13,515 bases of DNA from JBQTIU01 sp052387815 (lineage in GTDB: Bacteria > Pseudomonadota > Alphaproteobacteria > CACIAM-22H2). The position numbers and the translations under genes are program-made. The notes beneath the pieces are model-generated. The model was not told the origin of the DNA and searched no databases. It saw only the letters and a list, made by a program, of their open reading frames with translations. Shown piece after piece: positions 1-6,772 of this stretch; the first letter of the stretch is position 1, and every line of letters starts with the position of its first letter. The DNA lies in contig JBQTIU010000091.1 in the NCBI GenBank assembly GCA_052387815.1, positions 1 through 13,515 on the forward strand. The letters run 5' to 3'.

Positions 1-312
1 CGGGGTCGTCCTCGGTGAGATTGCTGCGCAAGAGATACCGCCCCGCGCGCCGCCGCGTCTCCCGCAGCTTCCGGCGGTCGAGCCGATAGCCGAACCCGGC
101 GCCGTGCGGCGGCAGATCGACCGCGACTCGGCGCCTTCTTCCAGCACCTCGATCGACTTGCGCCACGCCAGCTCCTGCGAGGAGTTGATCTCTCCCAGAT
201 ACAGCACGTGCCGCTGCACCACGCGCCCGCCACCCACGCGCCGGTTCTCGACCACGCTGAAGTAGCGATGCTCCTTGCCGTCCTTCTTGCGAATCGTGGC
301 GCGCAGAAACAC
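1..312 (-). pseudogene. IS1634-like transposase, internally deleted and frameshifted, running off the left edge
   Basis: Read on the minus strand from a GTG at 312, the first ~65 codons give FLRATIRKKDGKEHRYFSVV, then VENRRVGGGRVVQRHVLYLG and EINSSQELAWRKSIEVLEE. This is the typical N-terminus of IS1634-family (IS4-like DDE) transposases. Around 125-140 the sense frame switches. The following frame reads GYRLDRRKLRETRRRAGRYL then LRSNLTEDDP, which resembles the C-terminal part of the same family (the region just before the catalytic E block). About 300-400 residues normally lie between these two pieces, so the core with its catalytic acids is missing. The element is therefore a relic, not an active transposase. 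Family assignment rests on recalled motif similarity. The true start may have been ATG (now GTG). No terminal inverted repeat could be set with confidence because the other end lies outside the window. Confidence 0.72.
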
Positions 313-480
313 GACAGCCACCGATTATGCCCAGATCGGCAGCCCGGAAAATGGGGTCGGTCTTCACCACAGCCGTTTCCGGCCCTCTGCGCACCCGCCG
401 CCCCTTGGGCATCAAGCACTTGCGCAACGAAAAATCTCGCCGGTCACGTCGAATCCGCTAAGTTGGGCTAGGAGGCGGCC

Positions 481-1149
481 ATGGATTGGACGGCCTTCCT
501 GTTGTCGATCCGGCTCGCGGCCTGGACGCTCGCCGTCCTGGTGCCGCTCGGTATCCTGATCGCGCGCGCGCTCGCCTGGGGCCGGTTCCCCGGCAAGGGC
601 TTCGCAGAGGCGCTGATCGCGCTCCCCCTCGTCCTGCCGCCTACCGTGCTCGGCTATTACCTGCTGGTCGCGGCCGGCGGCGCCTCGCCGCTGGCTCGCC
701 TCTACGAGGCCGTGTTCGGAGGCTCGCTGGTGTTCACCTTCGAGGGGCTGTGGCTCGCCTCGCTGGTGTTCAACCTGCCGTTCGCGGTCCAACCGATGCA
801 GCGCGGCTTCGCTTCGATCCCCGCCGATGTCCGCGAAGCCGCCTTCGTGAGCGGCATGTCCGCTTGGCGCACCTTCCTCAAGATCGAACTGCCGCTCGCC
901 TGGCCCGGCATCCTGGCGGCCATGGTCCTCACCTTCGCGCACACGCTCGGCGAGTTCGGCGTGGTGCTGATGATGGGCGGCAACATCCCCGGCGAAACCA
1001 GGACCATCTCGATCGCGATCTACGACCGGGTGCAGGCGTTCGACGAGGCCGCCGCCGCGGCCATGTCGGTGTGGCTGTTGGCGCTGTCCTTCGCCGCCAT
1101 CTCGCTCGCCTATCTGTTCACCGACCGCAGCCGGCATCGCCGTGGTTGA
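481..1149 (+). CDS. modB: Molybdate ABC transporter permease ModB
   Basis: This 222-residue inner-membrane protein forms the channel of the molybdate importer and would pair with ModC. Its length matches the family (~220-230 aa). Five or so hydrophobic segments are visible. The LPLVLPPTVLGYYLL stretch (residues 48-62) is characteristic of ModB. The cytoplasmic EAA loop that docks on the ATPase starts at E119 (EAAFVSGMSAWRTF) and runs to about residue 144. HTLGEFGVVLMMGGNIPGET follows, also a ModB hallmark. The ATG is preceded by GGAGG at 471-475, an excellent ribosome site. The 3' end overlaps modC by 8 bases, so the two are co-translated. The 168 bases upstream (313-480) show no modA and no convincing promoter; a transposase relic begins there instead. 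Confidence 0.95.
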   Translation: MDWTAFLLSIRLAAWTLAVLVPLGILIARALAWGRFPGKGFAEALIALPLVLPPTVLGYYLLVAAGGASPLARLYEAVFGGSLVFTFEGLWLASLVFNLPFAVQPMQRGFASIPADVREAAFVSGMSAWRTFLKIELPLAWPGILAAMVLTFAHTLGEFGVVLMMGGNIPGETRTISIAIYDRVQAFDEAAAAAMSVWLLALSFAAISLAYLFTDRSRHRRG

Positions 1150-2275
1150 CGGCGAAGGGCTTGAGGTTCGGCTGCGCCAGGCGGGGCCGATCCCGCTCGA
1201 TGCCGCGCTCGGCTGCAAGGCGGGCGAAGTGCTGGCCCTGGTGGGGCCGTCGGGGAGCGGCAAGACCACCATCCTGCGCTGCATCGCCGGCCTCGCCCGC
1301 CCGCGCGAGGGGCTGGTCGCTTGCGACGGCGCGGTGTGGTTCGACGCGGAGCGCGGCGTCGATCGGCCGCCCCAACGCCGCTCGGTCGGCCTGGTGTTCC
1401 AGCACTATGCCTTGTTCCCGCATCTGTCGGCCCTCGACACCGTGATGGCGGCGATGGGGCACGTGCCGCGCCGCGAGCGTGCCCAGCGCGCGCGCCTCCT
1501 CCTCGAGACGGTGCACCTGCCGGGCCTCGGCGACCGCCGGCCGGCGGCGCTGTCCGGCGGCCAGCAGCAGCGCGTGGCGCTGGCCCGCGCGCTGGCCCGC
1601 GATCCCGCCGTCCTGCTGCTCGACGAGCCGTTCTCGGCGGTCGACCTGGTGACGCGGCGCAAGCTCAGGCGCGAGCTCGCGCAGTTGCGCGGAAGGGTGA
1701 CCATCCCGATCGTCCTCGTCACCCACGATCTCGAGGAAGCGGCCATGCTTGCCGACCGCATGTGCATCCTCCACCGCGGCCGCACGCTCCAGGACGGGCC
1801 GCCGGCCGAGGTCCTGACGCGACCCCGCGACGCCCTGGTCGCGCGCCTCGTCGATGTCCGCAACCTGTTCGAGGGCCTCGTGCTGGAGCACCGCGCCGAG
1901 GCCGGGCACACGCTTATCCGCTGGCTCGGCTACACGCTCGAGGCCCGCCAAAACCCCGCCTATGCGCCGGGCCAGAAGGTGTGCTGGGCGGTGCCCTCGG
2001 GGCATATCGTGTTGCACCGCCGCGACCGCCCGTCGCGCGGCGAACACGAGAACCCGGTCGCCGGCGTGATCGCGGAGTTCGTCGTGCTCGGCGAGAACGC
2101 CAGCGTCACGGCCCTCATCGACGGGCGGGCGGACAGCCCGGTCTCGCTCAGCGTTCCCACCCACGTCGCCCGCCGCAACGGGCTCGGGCCCGGGGCGGCC
2201 ATCAAGCTGTCCTTGCTCGCCGACGGCATCTACCTGATGGCGTGGGAGCGGCTGGAGGTGGCGCCGGCCGCCTGA
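1142..2275 (+). CDS. modC: Molybdate ABC transporter ATP-binding protein ModC
   Basis: This is the 377-residue ATPase that powers molybdate import with ModB. All motifs are intact: Walker A GPSGSGKTT (35-43), Q-loop Q87 in VFQHYALFPH, signature LSGGQQQR (137-144), Walker B VLLLDEPF (157-164) and H-loop H195 in VTHD. The C-terminal ~150 residues form the regulatory part, with a TOBE/MOP-like segment (VAGVIAEFVVLGENASVTAL through GPGAAIKLSLLADGIYLM), as in ModC proteins that bind oxyanion. The start is a GTG overlapping the modB stop, which fits translational coupling; no separate Shine-Dalgarno is needed. A short GC hairpin without a T-run (2282-2296) follows the stop. Family members handling sulfate or tungstate look alike, but pairing with ModB favours molybdate. 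Confidence 0.93.
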   Translation: MVDGEGLEVRLRQAGPIPLDAALGCKAGEVLALVGPSGSGKTTILRCIAGLARPREGLVACDGAVWFDAERGVDRPPQRRSVGLVFQHYALFPHLSALDTVMAAMGHVPRRERAQRARLLLETVHLPGLGDRRPAALSGGQQQRVALARALARDPAVLLLDEPFSAVDLVTRRKLRRELAQLRGRVTIPIVLVTHDLEEAAMLADRMCILHRGRTLQDGPPAEVLTRPRDALVARLVDVRNLFEGLVLEHRAEAGHTLIRWLGYTLEARQNPAYAPGQKVCWAVPSGHIVLHRRDRPSRGEHENPVAGVIAEFVVLGENASVTALIDGRADSPVSLSVPTHVARRNGLGPGAAIKLSLLADGIYLMAWERLEVAPAA

Positions 2276-2321
2276 CGGCTGCGCGGCCTCGCCGCGTCAC
2301 CCCACCGTCCCGGCTTGGGGC

Positions 2322-2327
2322 TATAAT
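2322..2327 (+). promoter_or_regulatory. Candidate -10 box (TATAAT) for the hemolysin III gene
   Basis: A perfect TATAAT stands in an otherwise very GC-rich 107-base gap between modC and the next gene. It would place transcription start near 2334, leaving a ~49-base leader. No good TTGACA-like -35 is visible at 16-18 bases upstream, so the call rests on the -10 alone. Confidence 0.4.
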
Positions 2328-2382
2328 GCCGACGCCACTCTCGTAATCCCTGGTCCTAAATCGGGGGCAGGTCAGATCGAGC

Positions 2383-3039
2383 ATGATGCCATTGCGGGCA
2401 TATAGCCGCGGCGAGCAGCGCATCGACCGCCATCTTCACGTCGTCGGGATTTGCGGCGGAACGATCGCCTCGGTGGTCCTGCTTGGACTGGCGATGGACA
2501 GGGACGATGCGCGCGTGCTTCCCGCCCTCATCCCTTATGTGGTCGGCCTGCTGGCTATGCTGACCTGCTCGATGCTTTACCACCTCCGTACCCCGTCGAG
2601 CGCGAAGGAGCGACTTCGTCGGCTCGATCACGCCGCCATCTTCATCATGATCGCGGGCACCTACACGCCATTCACCGTGATCAAGATAGGCGGCGAGCTG
2701 GGCTACGGTCTCTTGGCGTTCGTCTGGCTCGTTGCCGTCGGCGGCGTTGTCATGAAGCTGCTGTATCCGCGCCGGTTCGAGGGATTCTCGATTGCGCTCT
2801 ATCTCATCCTCGGATGGAGCATTCTGGCGGCCCTGCAGCCACTGCTGGCCGCGGTTTCATTCATGGCAGCCGTGCTGTTGGTCGTCGGGGGTGTGCTTTA
2901 CAGCACGGGCGTCGTATTTCACCTGCGGCGGAGGCTGCCTTATCACAACGTGATCTGGCACGGTTTCGTTCTCGTCGCCGCCGCTTGTCATTATGCCGCT
3001 ATTTTAGGTGAGGTCGTTCCTCGGACGATCCAGATGTAA
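2383..3039 (+). CDS. Hemolysin III / PAQR-family membrane protein
   Basis: A 218-residue integral membrane protein with about seven hydrophobic segments, the usual size for the bacterial hemolysin III (YqfA/TrhA) branch of the PAQR superfamily. Diagnostic motifs are present: SMLYHL (63-68), LDHAAIFIMIAGTYTPF (81-97) and the C-terminal HNVIWHGFVLVAAACHYAAI (188-207). H67, D82, H193 and H203 are the candidate metal-site residues conserved in this superfamily. Proposed roles in bacteria include membrane homeostasis; the haemolysin name is historical and does not imply a toxin. ATG codons at 2383 and 2386 are both possible starts. A GGGGGCAGG tract ~12 bases upstream is only a modest ribosome site. 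The gene appears to be transcribed alone. Confidence 0.9.
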   Translation: MMPLRAYSRGEQRIDRHLHVVGICGGTIASVVLLGLAMDRDDARVLPALIPYVVGLLAMLTCSMLYHLRTPSSAKERLRRLDHAAIFIMIAGTYTPFTVIKIGGELGYGLLAFVWLVAVGGVVMKLLYPRRFEGFSIALYLILGWSILAALQPLLAAVSFMAAVLLVVGGVLYSTGVVFHLRRRLPYHNVIWHGFVLVAAACHYAAILGEVVPRTIQM

Positions 3040-3062
3040 TCGCCGATCCCCGGCGACGCTCT
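3040..3062 (+). terminator. Weak hairpin directly after the hemolysin III stop
   Basis: TCGCCG (3040-3045) pairs perfectly with CGGCGA (3051-3056) around a five-base loop, followed by CGCTCTTTC rather than a true T-run. It could act as an inefficient terminator. The position immediately after the stop codon is the main support. Confidence 0.35.
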
Positions 3063-3192
3063 TTCACGGCGAGCGCCATGACCGTTCCCGCTCTCCCGCC
3101 TCCCGGCTTGCTGGGCGGGTCGCGATCCCCTATATCTCTCGCCAAATTCCGGACGCCCCCGCATCTTGAGGAGCGGCCGGGTCCGGAGCGTC

Positions 3193-3843
3193 ATGCCGCC
3201 CTGTCCTAAACGCCGTTTGCTCCTCCGGGCGCTGGCCGGCGCCGCGCTGGCCGTCCTCGTGCCCGGTCTGTCCCCTGGCGCCGGCAAGGAGGGCCCGCGC
3301 CGTCTTTCTCCCGCCGACCAGGCGGACGTGGCGCGGGTCGAGGAATACCTCAACGCCCTCAAGACGCTGAGCGCCCGCTTCCTGCAAGTCGCGCCCTCCG
3401 GCGAGGCGCTCGAGGGGACGATCTACCTGTCGCGGCCGGGGCGGATGCGCATCGAATACGACCCGCCGTCGCCGACCCTGCTGATCGCTGGCCGGGGTAT
3501 GTTCATCCATTACGACAGCGCGCTCAAATCGGTGATCTATCTGCCGCTCGATGCGACGCCGGTCGGCGTGTTGTTGCGCGAGCCCGTCGAGCTTGCGGGC
3601 GAGGTCTCGGTCCACGCAGTCGAGCGCGGGCCGGGCTCGCTGCGCCTGACTCTCGTCCAGACCAAGGACTTGCGCGCCGGCAAGCTCACCCTGGTGTTCC
3701 ACGATCGGCCGCTGGCGCTCGCCAACTGGCAGGTCACCGACGCGCAAGGGGCGGTGACGCGCGTGGCGCTGATCGAGCCCCGTGCCGGGGTGTCGCTCGA
3801 CCCGGCGCTGTTCCAGTTCGTCGATCCCAATTTCCCGCGCTGA
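3193..3843 (+). CDS. lolA: LolA-family outer-membrane lipoprotein carrier protein
   Basis: This 216-residue secreted protein matches the LolA family, which ferries lipoproteins across the periplasm from LolCDE to the outer membrane. A basic start (PKRR, 5-8) plus a hydrophobic run (about 9-26) makes a Sec signal peptide; there is no lipobox. The mature part begins with a helical segment VEEYLNALKTLSARFLQ. YLSRPGRMRIEYDPP (78-92) follows, the standard LolA strand motif, then LIAGRGMFIHYDS and further beta strands ending FQFVDPNFPR. I chose the ATG at 3193, with GGAG just upstream (3185-3188). A TTG at 3166 would add nine residues before the signal peptide and looks less natural. The downstream hydrolase begins 11 bases after the stop, suggesting one transcript. 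In related alphaproteobacteria lolA is often near xth, as here. Confidence 0.9.
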   Translation: MPPCPKRRLLLRALAGAALAVLVPGLSPGAGKEGPRRLSPADQADVARVEEYLNALKTLSARFLQVAPSGEALEGTIYLSRPGRMRIEYDPPSPTLLIAGRGMFIHYDSALKSVIYLPLDATPVGVLLREPVELAGEVSVHAVERGPGSLRLTLVQTKDLRAGKLTLVFHDRPLALANWQVTDAQGAVTRVALIEPRAGVSLDPALFQFVDPNFPR

Positions 3844-3854
3844 CCCTTTGAGCC

Positions 3855-4619
3855 ATGAACGATCGACGCCTGCCGCTGATCGGCGTTTCCGCCTGTCTCA
3901 AGCCGATCGGCGACATCAACCAGCACGCGGTCGCCGAGCAATATGTCCGCGCCGCAAGCGAAGGGGCGGGCGGCGTGCCGGTGATCGTGCCGGCCTTGGG
4001 CGCGGCGAGCGAAATCGACGAGCTGGTGGGGCGGCTCGACGGCCTCTTGCTCACCGGCAGCCGCTCGAACGTCGAGCCGCACCACTACGACGGCCCGCCC
4101 GCGCGCCAAGGCACGCTCAGCGACCCGGCGCGCGATTCCACGACCTTGCCGTTGATCCGCGCCGCCATCGCCGCGGGCCTGCCGTTGATGGCGCTGTGCC
4201 GCGGGCACCAGGAACTCAATGTGGCGCTGGGCGGCACGCTCCACCAGCAGGTCCACGAGCTGGCGGGCAAGGGCGACCACCGTGCCCCGCGGGACGAGCC
4301 CCGTGAGGTCCGCTACGCGCCCGCGCACAAGGTGCGGCTGACGCCCGGCGGCCTGCTCGCCGCCATCGCCGGGTCGACCGAGGCGCTCGTCAACTCGCTG
4401 CATGCCCAGGCGATCGATCGGCTCGCCCCAGGGCTTGCGGTCGAGGCCGTTGCCGAGGACGGGGTCATCGAGGCGGTGCGGGTTGCCTCGGCGCCGGCGT
4501 TCGCGATCGGCCTGCAATGGCATCCCGAGTGGTCGATCCATACCGACCGCCTGTCGCGGGGAATTTTCGCCGCCTTCGGCGAGGCCGCACGGGCCCGCGC
4601 CGGGGGCTGGCGCGGGTGA
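3855..4619 (+). CDS. Gamma-glutamyl-GABA hydrolase-like class I glutamine amidotransferase (peptidase C26, PuuD-like)
   Basis: A 254-residue cytoplasmic hydrolase of the peptidase C26 family, whose best-known member, PuuD, cleaves gamma-glutamyl-GABA in putrescine breakdown. The N-terminus PLIGVSACLKP is typical. DGLLLTGSRSNVEPHHY (62-78) and DPARDSTTLPLIRAA are family blocks. The catalytic triad is visible: nucleophile C115 in ALCRGHQELNV, H223 and E225 in QWHPEW. Its length is normal for the family. No other polyamine gene lies nearby, so the actual substrate is uncertain; many alphaproteobacterial homologues are annotated only by family. The start ATG has only a weak upstream AG-rich site and probably relies on the preceding lolA transcript. 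Confidence 0.9.
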   Translation: MNDRRLPLIGVSACLKPIGDINQHAVAEQYVRAASEGAGGVPVIVPALGAASEIDELVGRLDGLLLTGSRSNVEPHHYDGPPARQGTLSDPARDSTTLPLIRAAIAAGLPLMALCRGHQELNVALGGTLHQQVHELAGKGDHRAPRDEPREVRYAPAHKVRLTPGGLLAAIAGSTEALVNSLHAQAIDRLAPGLAVEAVAEDGVIEAVRVASAPAFAIGLQWHPEWSIHTDRLSRGIFAAFGEAARARAGGWRG

Positions 4620-4642
4620 TCGCGCCGATCCGGGCGATGGGG

Positions 4643-4671
4643 TTAAGCCCTTAACAGGGACCAAGTATTTA
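4643..4671 (+). promoter_or_regulatory. Possible promoter upstream of the structured RNA region
   Basis: TTAAGC (4643-4648) and TATTTA (4666-4671) are separated by 17 bases, within the only AT-rich stretch of this gap. A GTTAAG/CTTAAC dyad (4642-4655) overlaps the -35. Matches to consensus are partial, so this is tentative; it would start transcription at about 4678. Confidence 0.25.
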
Positions 4672-4677
4672 TTCTCG

Positions 4678-4844
4678 CGGCGGCCTTGCCGGGAGCTTGT
4701 CAGAAGCGGTTTGGTGCCTACATCACAGCCAGAAACGCCAGGCCTTCGGGCCGGGCGTTCGGGGGCGGCTCCCCTGACGCCCCCGGGCTCCTTCAGGAGC
4801 TTCCGGCGCCCGGTCATCCCCCCCGACCGGGCGCTTTAATTTTA
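4678..4844 (+). ncRNA. Candidate structured small RNA made of tandem hairpins with C-rich loops
   Basis: The gap between the amidohydrolase and xth holds no credible protein but is packed with hairpins. Hairpin 1 (4734-4759) pairs AACGCC and GGCC with GGCC and GGCGTT around a TTCG tetraloop, with one A.G mismatch. Hairpin 2 (4760-4785) pairs CGGGGGCG with CGCCCCCG around the loop GCTCCCCTGA. Hairpin 3 (4787-4800) pairs GCTCC with GGAGC around TTCA. Hairpin 4 (4806-4834) is the terminator, with a loop of ATCCCCCCC. The first three follow each other with no more than one unpaired base. The 5' end is inferred from a weak promoter. C-rich loops recall alphaproteobacterial small RNAs that bind purine-rich ribosome sites. 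I do not recognise a named family; it could instead be a long 3' UTR of the upstream gene or a leader that attenuates xth. Confidence 0.42.
4806..4844 (+). terminator. Strong intrinsic terminator
   Basis: GCGCCCGGTC (4806-4815) pairs perfectly over 10 bp with GACCGGGCGC (4825-4834), followed by TTTAATTTTA. This ends transcription coming from the amidohydrolase or the candidate small RNA. It also shows that xth must start downstream of it. Confidence 0.85.
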
Positions 4845-4985
4845 TCAAGTCGCTTCAGACGCTTGATCGCGGCGGCGCGGCACAAACCCATCCTTGTCCC
4901 TTGGCTAGGCGACCCGCAATTGCCCGCCGAGACATCCAGCCCTTACGCGCTCGGCGCCCTGCCGCCCGGCCCCGGCCCCGAGGGC

Positions 4986-5774
4986 TTGCGGATCGCCACC
5001 TGGAACATCAACTCGGTTCGCCTGCGCCGCCATCTGGTCGCGCGCCTGGCGCGGCTGGCCAAGCCCGACCTCATCTGTCTCCAGGAAACCAAGACCCTCG
5101 ACGAGCTGTTCCCGTTCAAGGCCTTCGCGCGTCTCGGGTATGTCCACCAGTTCGTCGACGGCATGAAGGGCTATAACGGCGTCGCCATCCTGTCGCGCCT
5201 TTCGCTGTCGGCGCCGACGCGACGAGCGTGGTGCGGGAGGGAGGATTCACGGCATATCGAGGCCGGCCTGCCCGGCGGCATCGAGCTCCACAACCTCTAT
5301 GTCCCCGCCGGCGGCGACATCCCCGACCCCCACACCAACCCCAAGTTCGCCCACAAGCTGCGGTTCCTCAAGGAGCAGACGGCGTGGTGGCGGCGGCGCG
5401 AGCCCAACACGAAGGCGATCCTGGTCGGCGACCTCAACGTGGCGCCGCTCCCGAACGACGTGTGGTCGCATACCCAGCTCCAAGGCGTGGTCAGCCACAC
5501 GCCGGTCGAGGTCGCCCATCTGGGCCGCCTTCGGGATGCCTATGGCTGGATCGACGCCGCGCGCACTTTCGTGCCCGAACCCCAGCGCCTTTACACCTGG
5601 TGGAGCTATCGCAACCGCGACTGGAAGGCCTCGGACCGCGGCCGTCGCCTCGATCATATTTGGGTGGCGCCGGCCTTGCGCTCGAACCTGGTCGCGGTGC
5701 ATATCCTGAAAGGCGCCCGCGACTGGCCGCTGCCCTCGGACCACGTGCCGGTGGTGGTCGATCTCAAGCTGTAG
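4986..5774 (+). CDS. xth: Exodeoxyribonuclease III (AP endonuclease, Xth family)
   Basis: A 262-residue DNA-repair nuclease of the exonuclease III family, acting on abasic sites and 3' blocks. The family opening RIATWNINSVRLR is intact, with metal/catalytic residues N7, E34 (LICLQETK), D149 and N151 (VGDLNVAP), and D252-H253 (SDHVPV). The length fits Xth (~260 aa). The start is awkward: no ATG or GTG lies in frame upstream. The TTG at 4986 is exactly where family proteins begin, but its GAGGG is only one base away. TTG at 4920 or 4863 would add 22 or 41 residues. A frame open further upstream crosses the terminator and is not credible. The 3' end overlaps the convergent methyltransferase by 11 bases. 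Confidence 0.92.
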   Translation: MRIATWNINSVRLRRHLVARLARLAKPDLICLQETKTLDELFPFKAFARLGYVHQFVDGMKGYNGVAILSRLSLSAPTRRAWCGREDSRHIEAGLPGGIELHNLYVPAGGDIPDPHTNPKFAHKLRFLKEQTAWWRRREPNTKAILVGDLNVAPLPNDVWSHTQLQGVVSHTPVEVAHLGRLRDAYGWIDAARTFVPEPQRLYTWWSYRNRDWKASDRGRRLDHIWVAPALRSNLVAVHILKGARDWPLPSDHVPVVVDLKL

Positions 5775-6258
5775 GCGCGCGGTACAGGAAATAGCGGCCC
5801 GCGGCCACGCCCGGCGGCAGGTCGAGCGCCACCCAGCCCGGCCCGGCCAGCGCCTGGTCCGAGACCACGACCGCGCCGGGCGCGAGCAGGGGCGTGAGCG
5901 CGGGCCCGAGCCAGGCCGCGAGTTCGGCCGAGGCGATCGCATCGCCCGATCCGGTGTCGGCATGGACGAGCGCGGCCGGGGCAAGACGCTGGCGGGCCGC
6001 CGGCAGCGTCTCGCAAAAATCGCCGAGGATCAGCTGCGCGGCGTCGGGGACGCAGGCCGGATGGGCGGCGAGCCGGCGATCGAAGGCGAAGATCTCGCGC
6101 GATCCGGCGAGCCGGGCGCGCAGATGGTCGTAGGTGCGGCCGTTGCCGAGCCCGAGCTCGAGGACCGGGCCCGGGGTCGCGCGCGCCAGCTCGACCGCCA
6201 AATCGAGGCACGCAAGCTGCGCCTCGAGCCGCCGGATGAAGCTGTCGAGCCGGGTCAT
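5764..6258 (-). CDS. Small class I SAM-dependent methyltransferase
   Basis: A 164-residue cytoplasmic protein with the Rossmann-type SAM-binding motif I VLELGLGNGRTYDHLR (32-47: E34, G36, G38, G40) and an acidic residue at the end of the second strand (FAFDRR, D60). LILGDF and LVHADTGSGD follow, plausible later strands. It is short for the fold and has no added substrate domain, so the substrate cannot be told. It is the last gene of a minus-strand operon, 28 bases after the cyclic-nucleotide-binding gene. No strong ribosome site precedes its ATG, suggesting dependence on upstream translation. It converges with and overlaps xth, with no terminator between them. Confidence 0.8.
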   Translation of the reverse strand: MTRLDSFIRRLEAQLACLDLAVELARATPGPVLELGLGNGRTYDHLRARLAGSREIFAFDRRLAAHPACVPDAAQLILGDFCETLPAARQRLAPAALVHADTGSGDAIASAELAAWLGPALTPLLAPGAVVVSDQALAGPGWVALDLPPGVAAGRYFLYRAPTA

Positions 6259-6286
6259 CGGCCGCGAGCGGTGGATTGGGCGAAGC

Positions 6287-6745
6287 TCAGCTCGTGCCGG
6301 GGCGGGACATCGCCTGGCGAAGCTGTTCGTTGGTCCGCTCCAGGCGGCGGGCGAGCTCGCGCATGATCTCGACCGCCATCTGCGGGGCCTCGACGATCAG
6401 GTTGAGGAAGGTGTCCTTGCCGATGCGCAAGGTCACGAGCTTCGATTTGGCCGCCACCGTGGCGGTGCGCGGCACATCGCACAGGATTGCGATCTCGCCG
6501 ACGATCGAGTTGACGCCGATGCGCGCCACCACCACCGGCCCCTTGGCGGTGTTGATCTTGACCTCGGCCTCGCCCTCGAGGACGATGTAGGCGGCATCGC
6601 CCGCCTCGCCCTGCAGAAACAACGTCTGGCCGGCCTCGAAGGTCAGGCGCTCGCTGGTGAAGGCGAGCAGCTTAAGCTTCGCCGAATCGACCTTGGCGAA
6701 CAGCGGGATCTTCCGCAACACCTCGACTTCTTGCTTGAGCGACAT
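6287..6745 (-). CDS. Stand-alone cyclic-nucleotide-binding (Crp-like sensor) domain protein
   Basis: A 152-residue protein that is essentially one cNMP-binding beta-barrel with flanking helices. The N-terminal helix LRKIPLFAKVDSAKLKLLAF leads into the barrel (GQTLFLQGEAGDAAYIVLEG, 39-58). The phosphate-binding cassette GEIAILCDVPRTATV (83-97) keeps the glutamate (E84) and arginine (R93) that contact cyclic nucleotide in Crp and PKA, so ligand binding is plausible. There is no DNA-binding helix-turn-helix and no enzymatic domain. The C-terminus is a charged helix that may contact a partner. An AAGGAGG ribosome site (6749-6755) precedes the ATG. It lies 27 bases after the unusual ABC transporter gene, so regulation of that transporter is a reasonable inference, not shown. 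Confidence 0.88.
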   Translation of the reverse strand: MSLKQEVEVLRKIPLFAKVDSAKLKLLAFTSERLTFEAGQTLFLQGEAGDAAYIVLEGEAEVKINTAKGPVVVARIGVNSIVGEIAILCDVPRTATVAAKSKLVTLRIGKDTFLNLIVEAPQMAVEIMRELARRLERTNEQLRQAMSRPGTS

Positions 6746-6772
6746 GGGCCTCCTTCGTTCGGTCCGCGCGCC

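Noticed and set aside
412..2164. Long minus-strand open frames opposite modB and modC
   Set aside because: They mirror the codon structure of the real genes, and modB/modC carry all expected motifs.
3085..3120. CCCGCC/GGCGGG inverted repeat before lolA
   Set aside because: Long loop, no T-run and very common sequence in GC-rich DNA; no function can be supported.
3166..3192. An earlier TTG start for LolA
   Set aside because: It adds nine residues before a good signal peptide; ATG 3193 with GGAG upstream fits better.
3537..4817. A 426-codon minus-strand open frame across lolA, the amidohydrolase and the hairpin region
   Set aside because: It runs through several unrelated plus-strand genes and through the structured gap; no recognisable domains.
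4620..4845. Identification of the hairpin region as 6S RNA, SRP RNA or tmRNA
   Set aside because: It forms a row of separate hairpins, not the long interrupted duplex of 6S RNA, and none of the conserved SRP or tmRNA sequences are visible.
4686..4985. A 100-codon upstream extension of xth from TTG 4686
   Set aside because: It would be translated through the strong terminator and hairpin array, and the added residues look like random GC-rich sequence.
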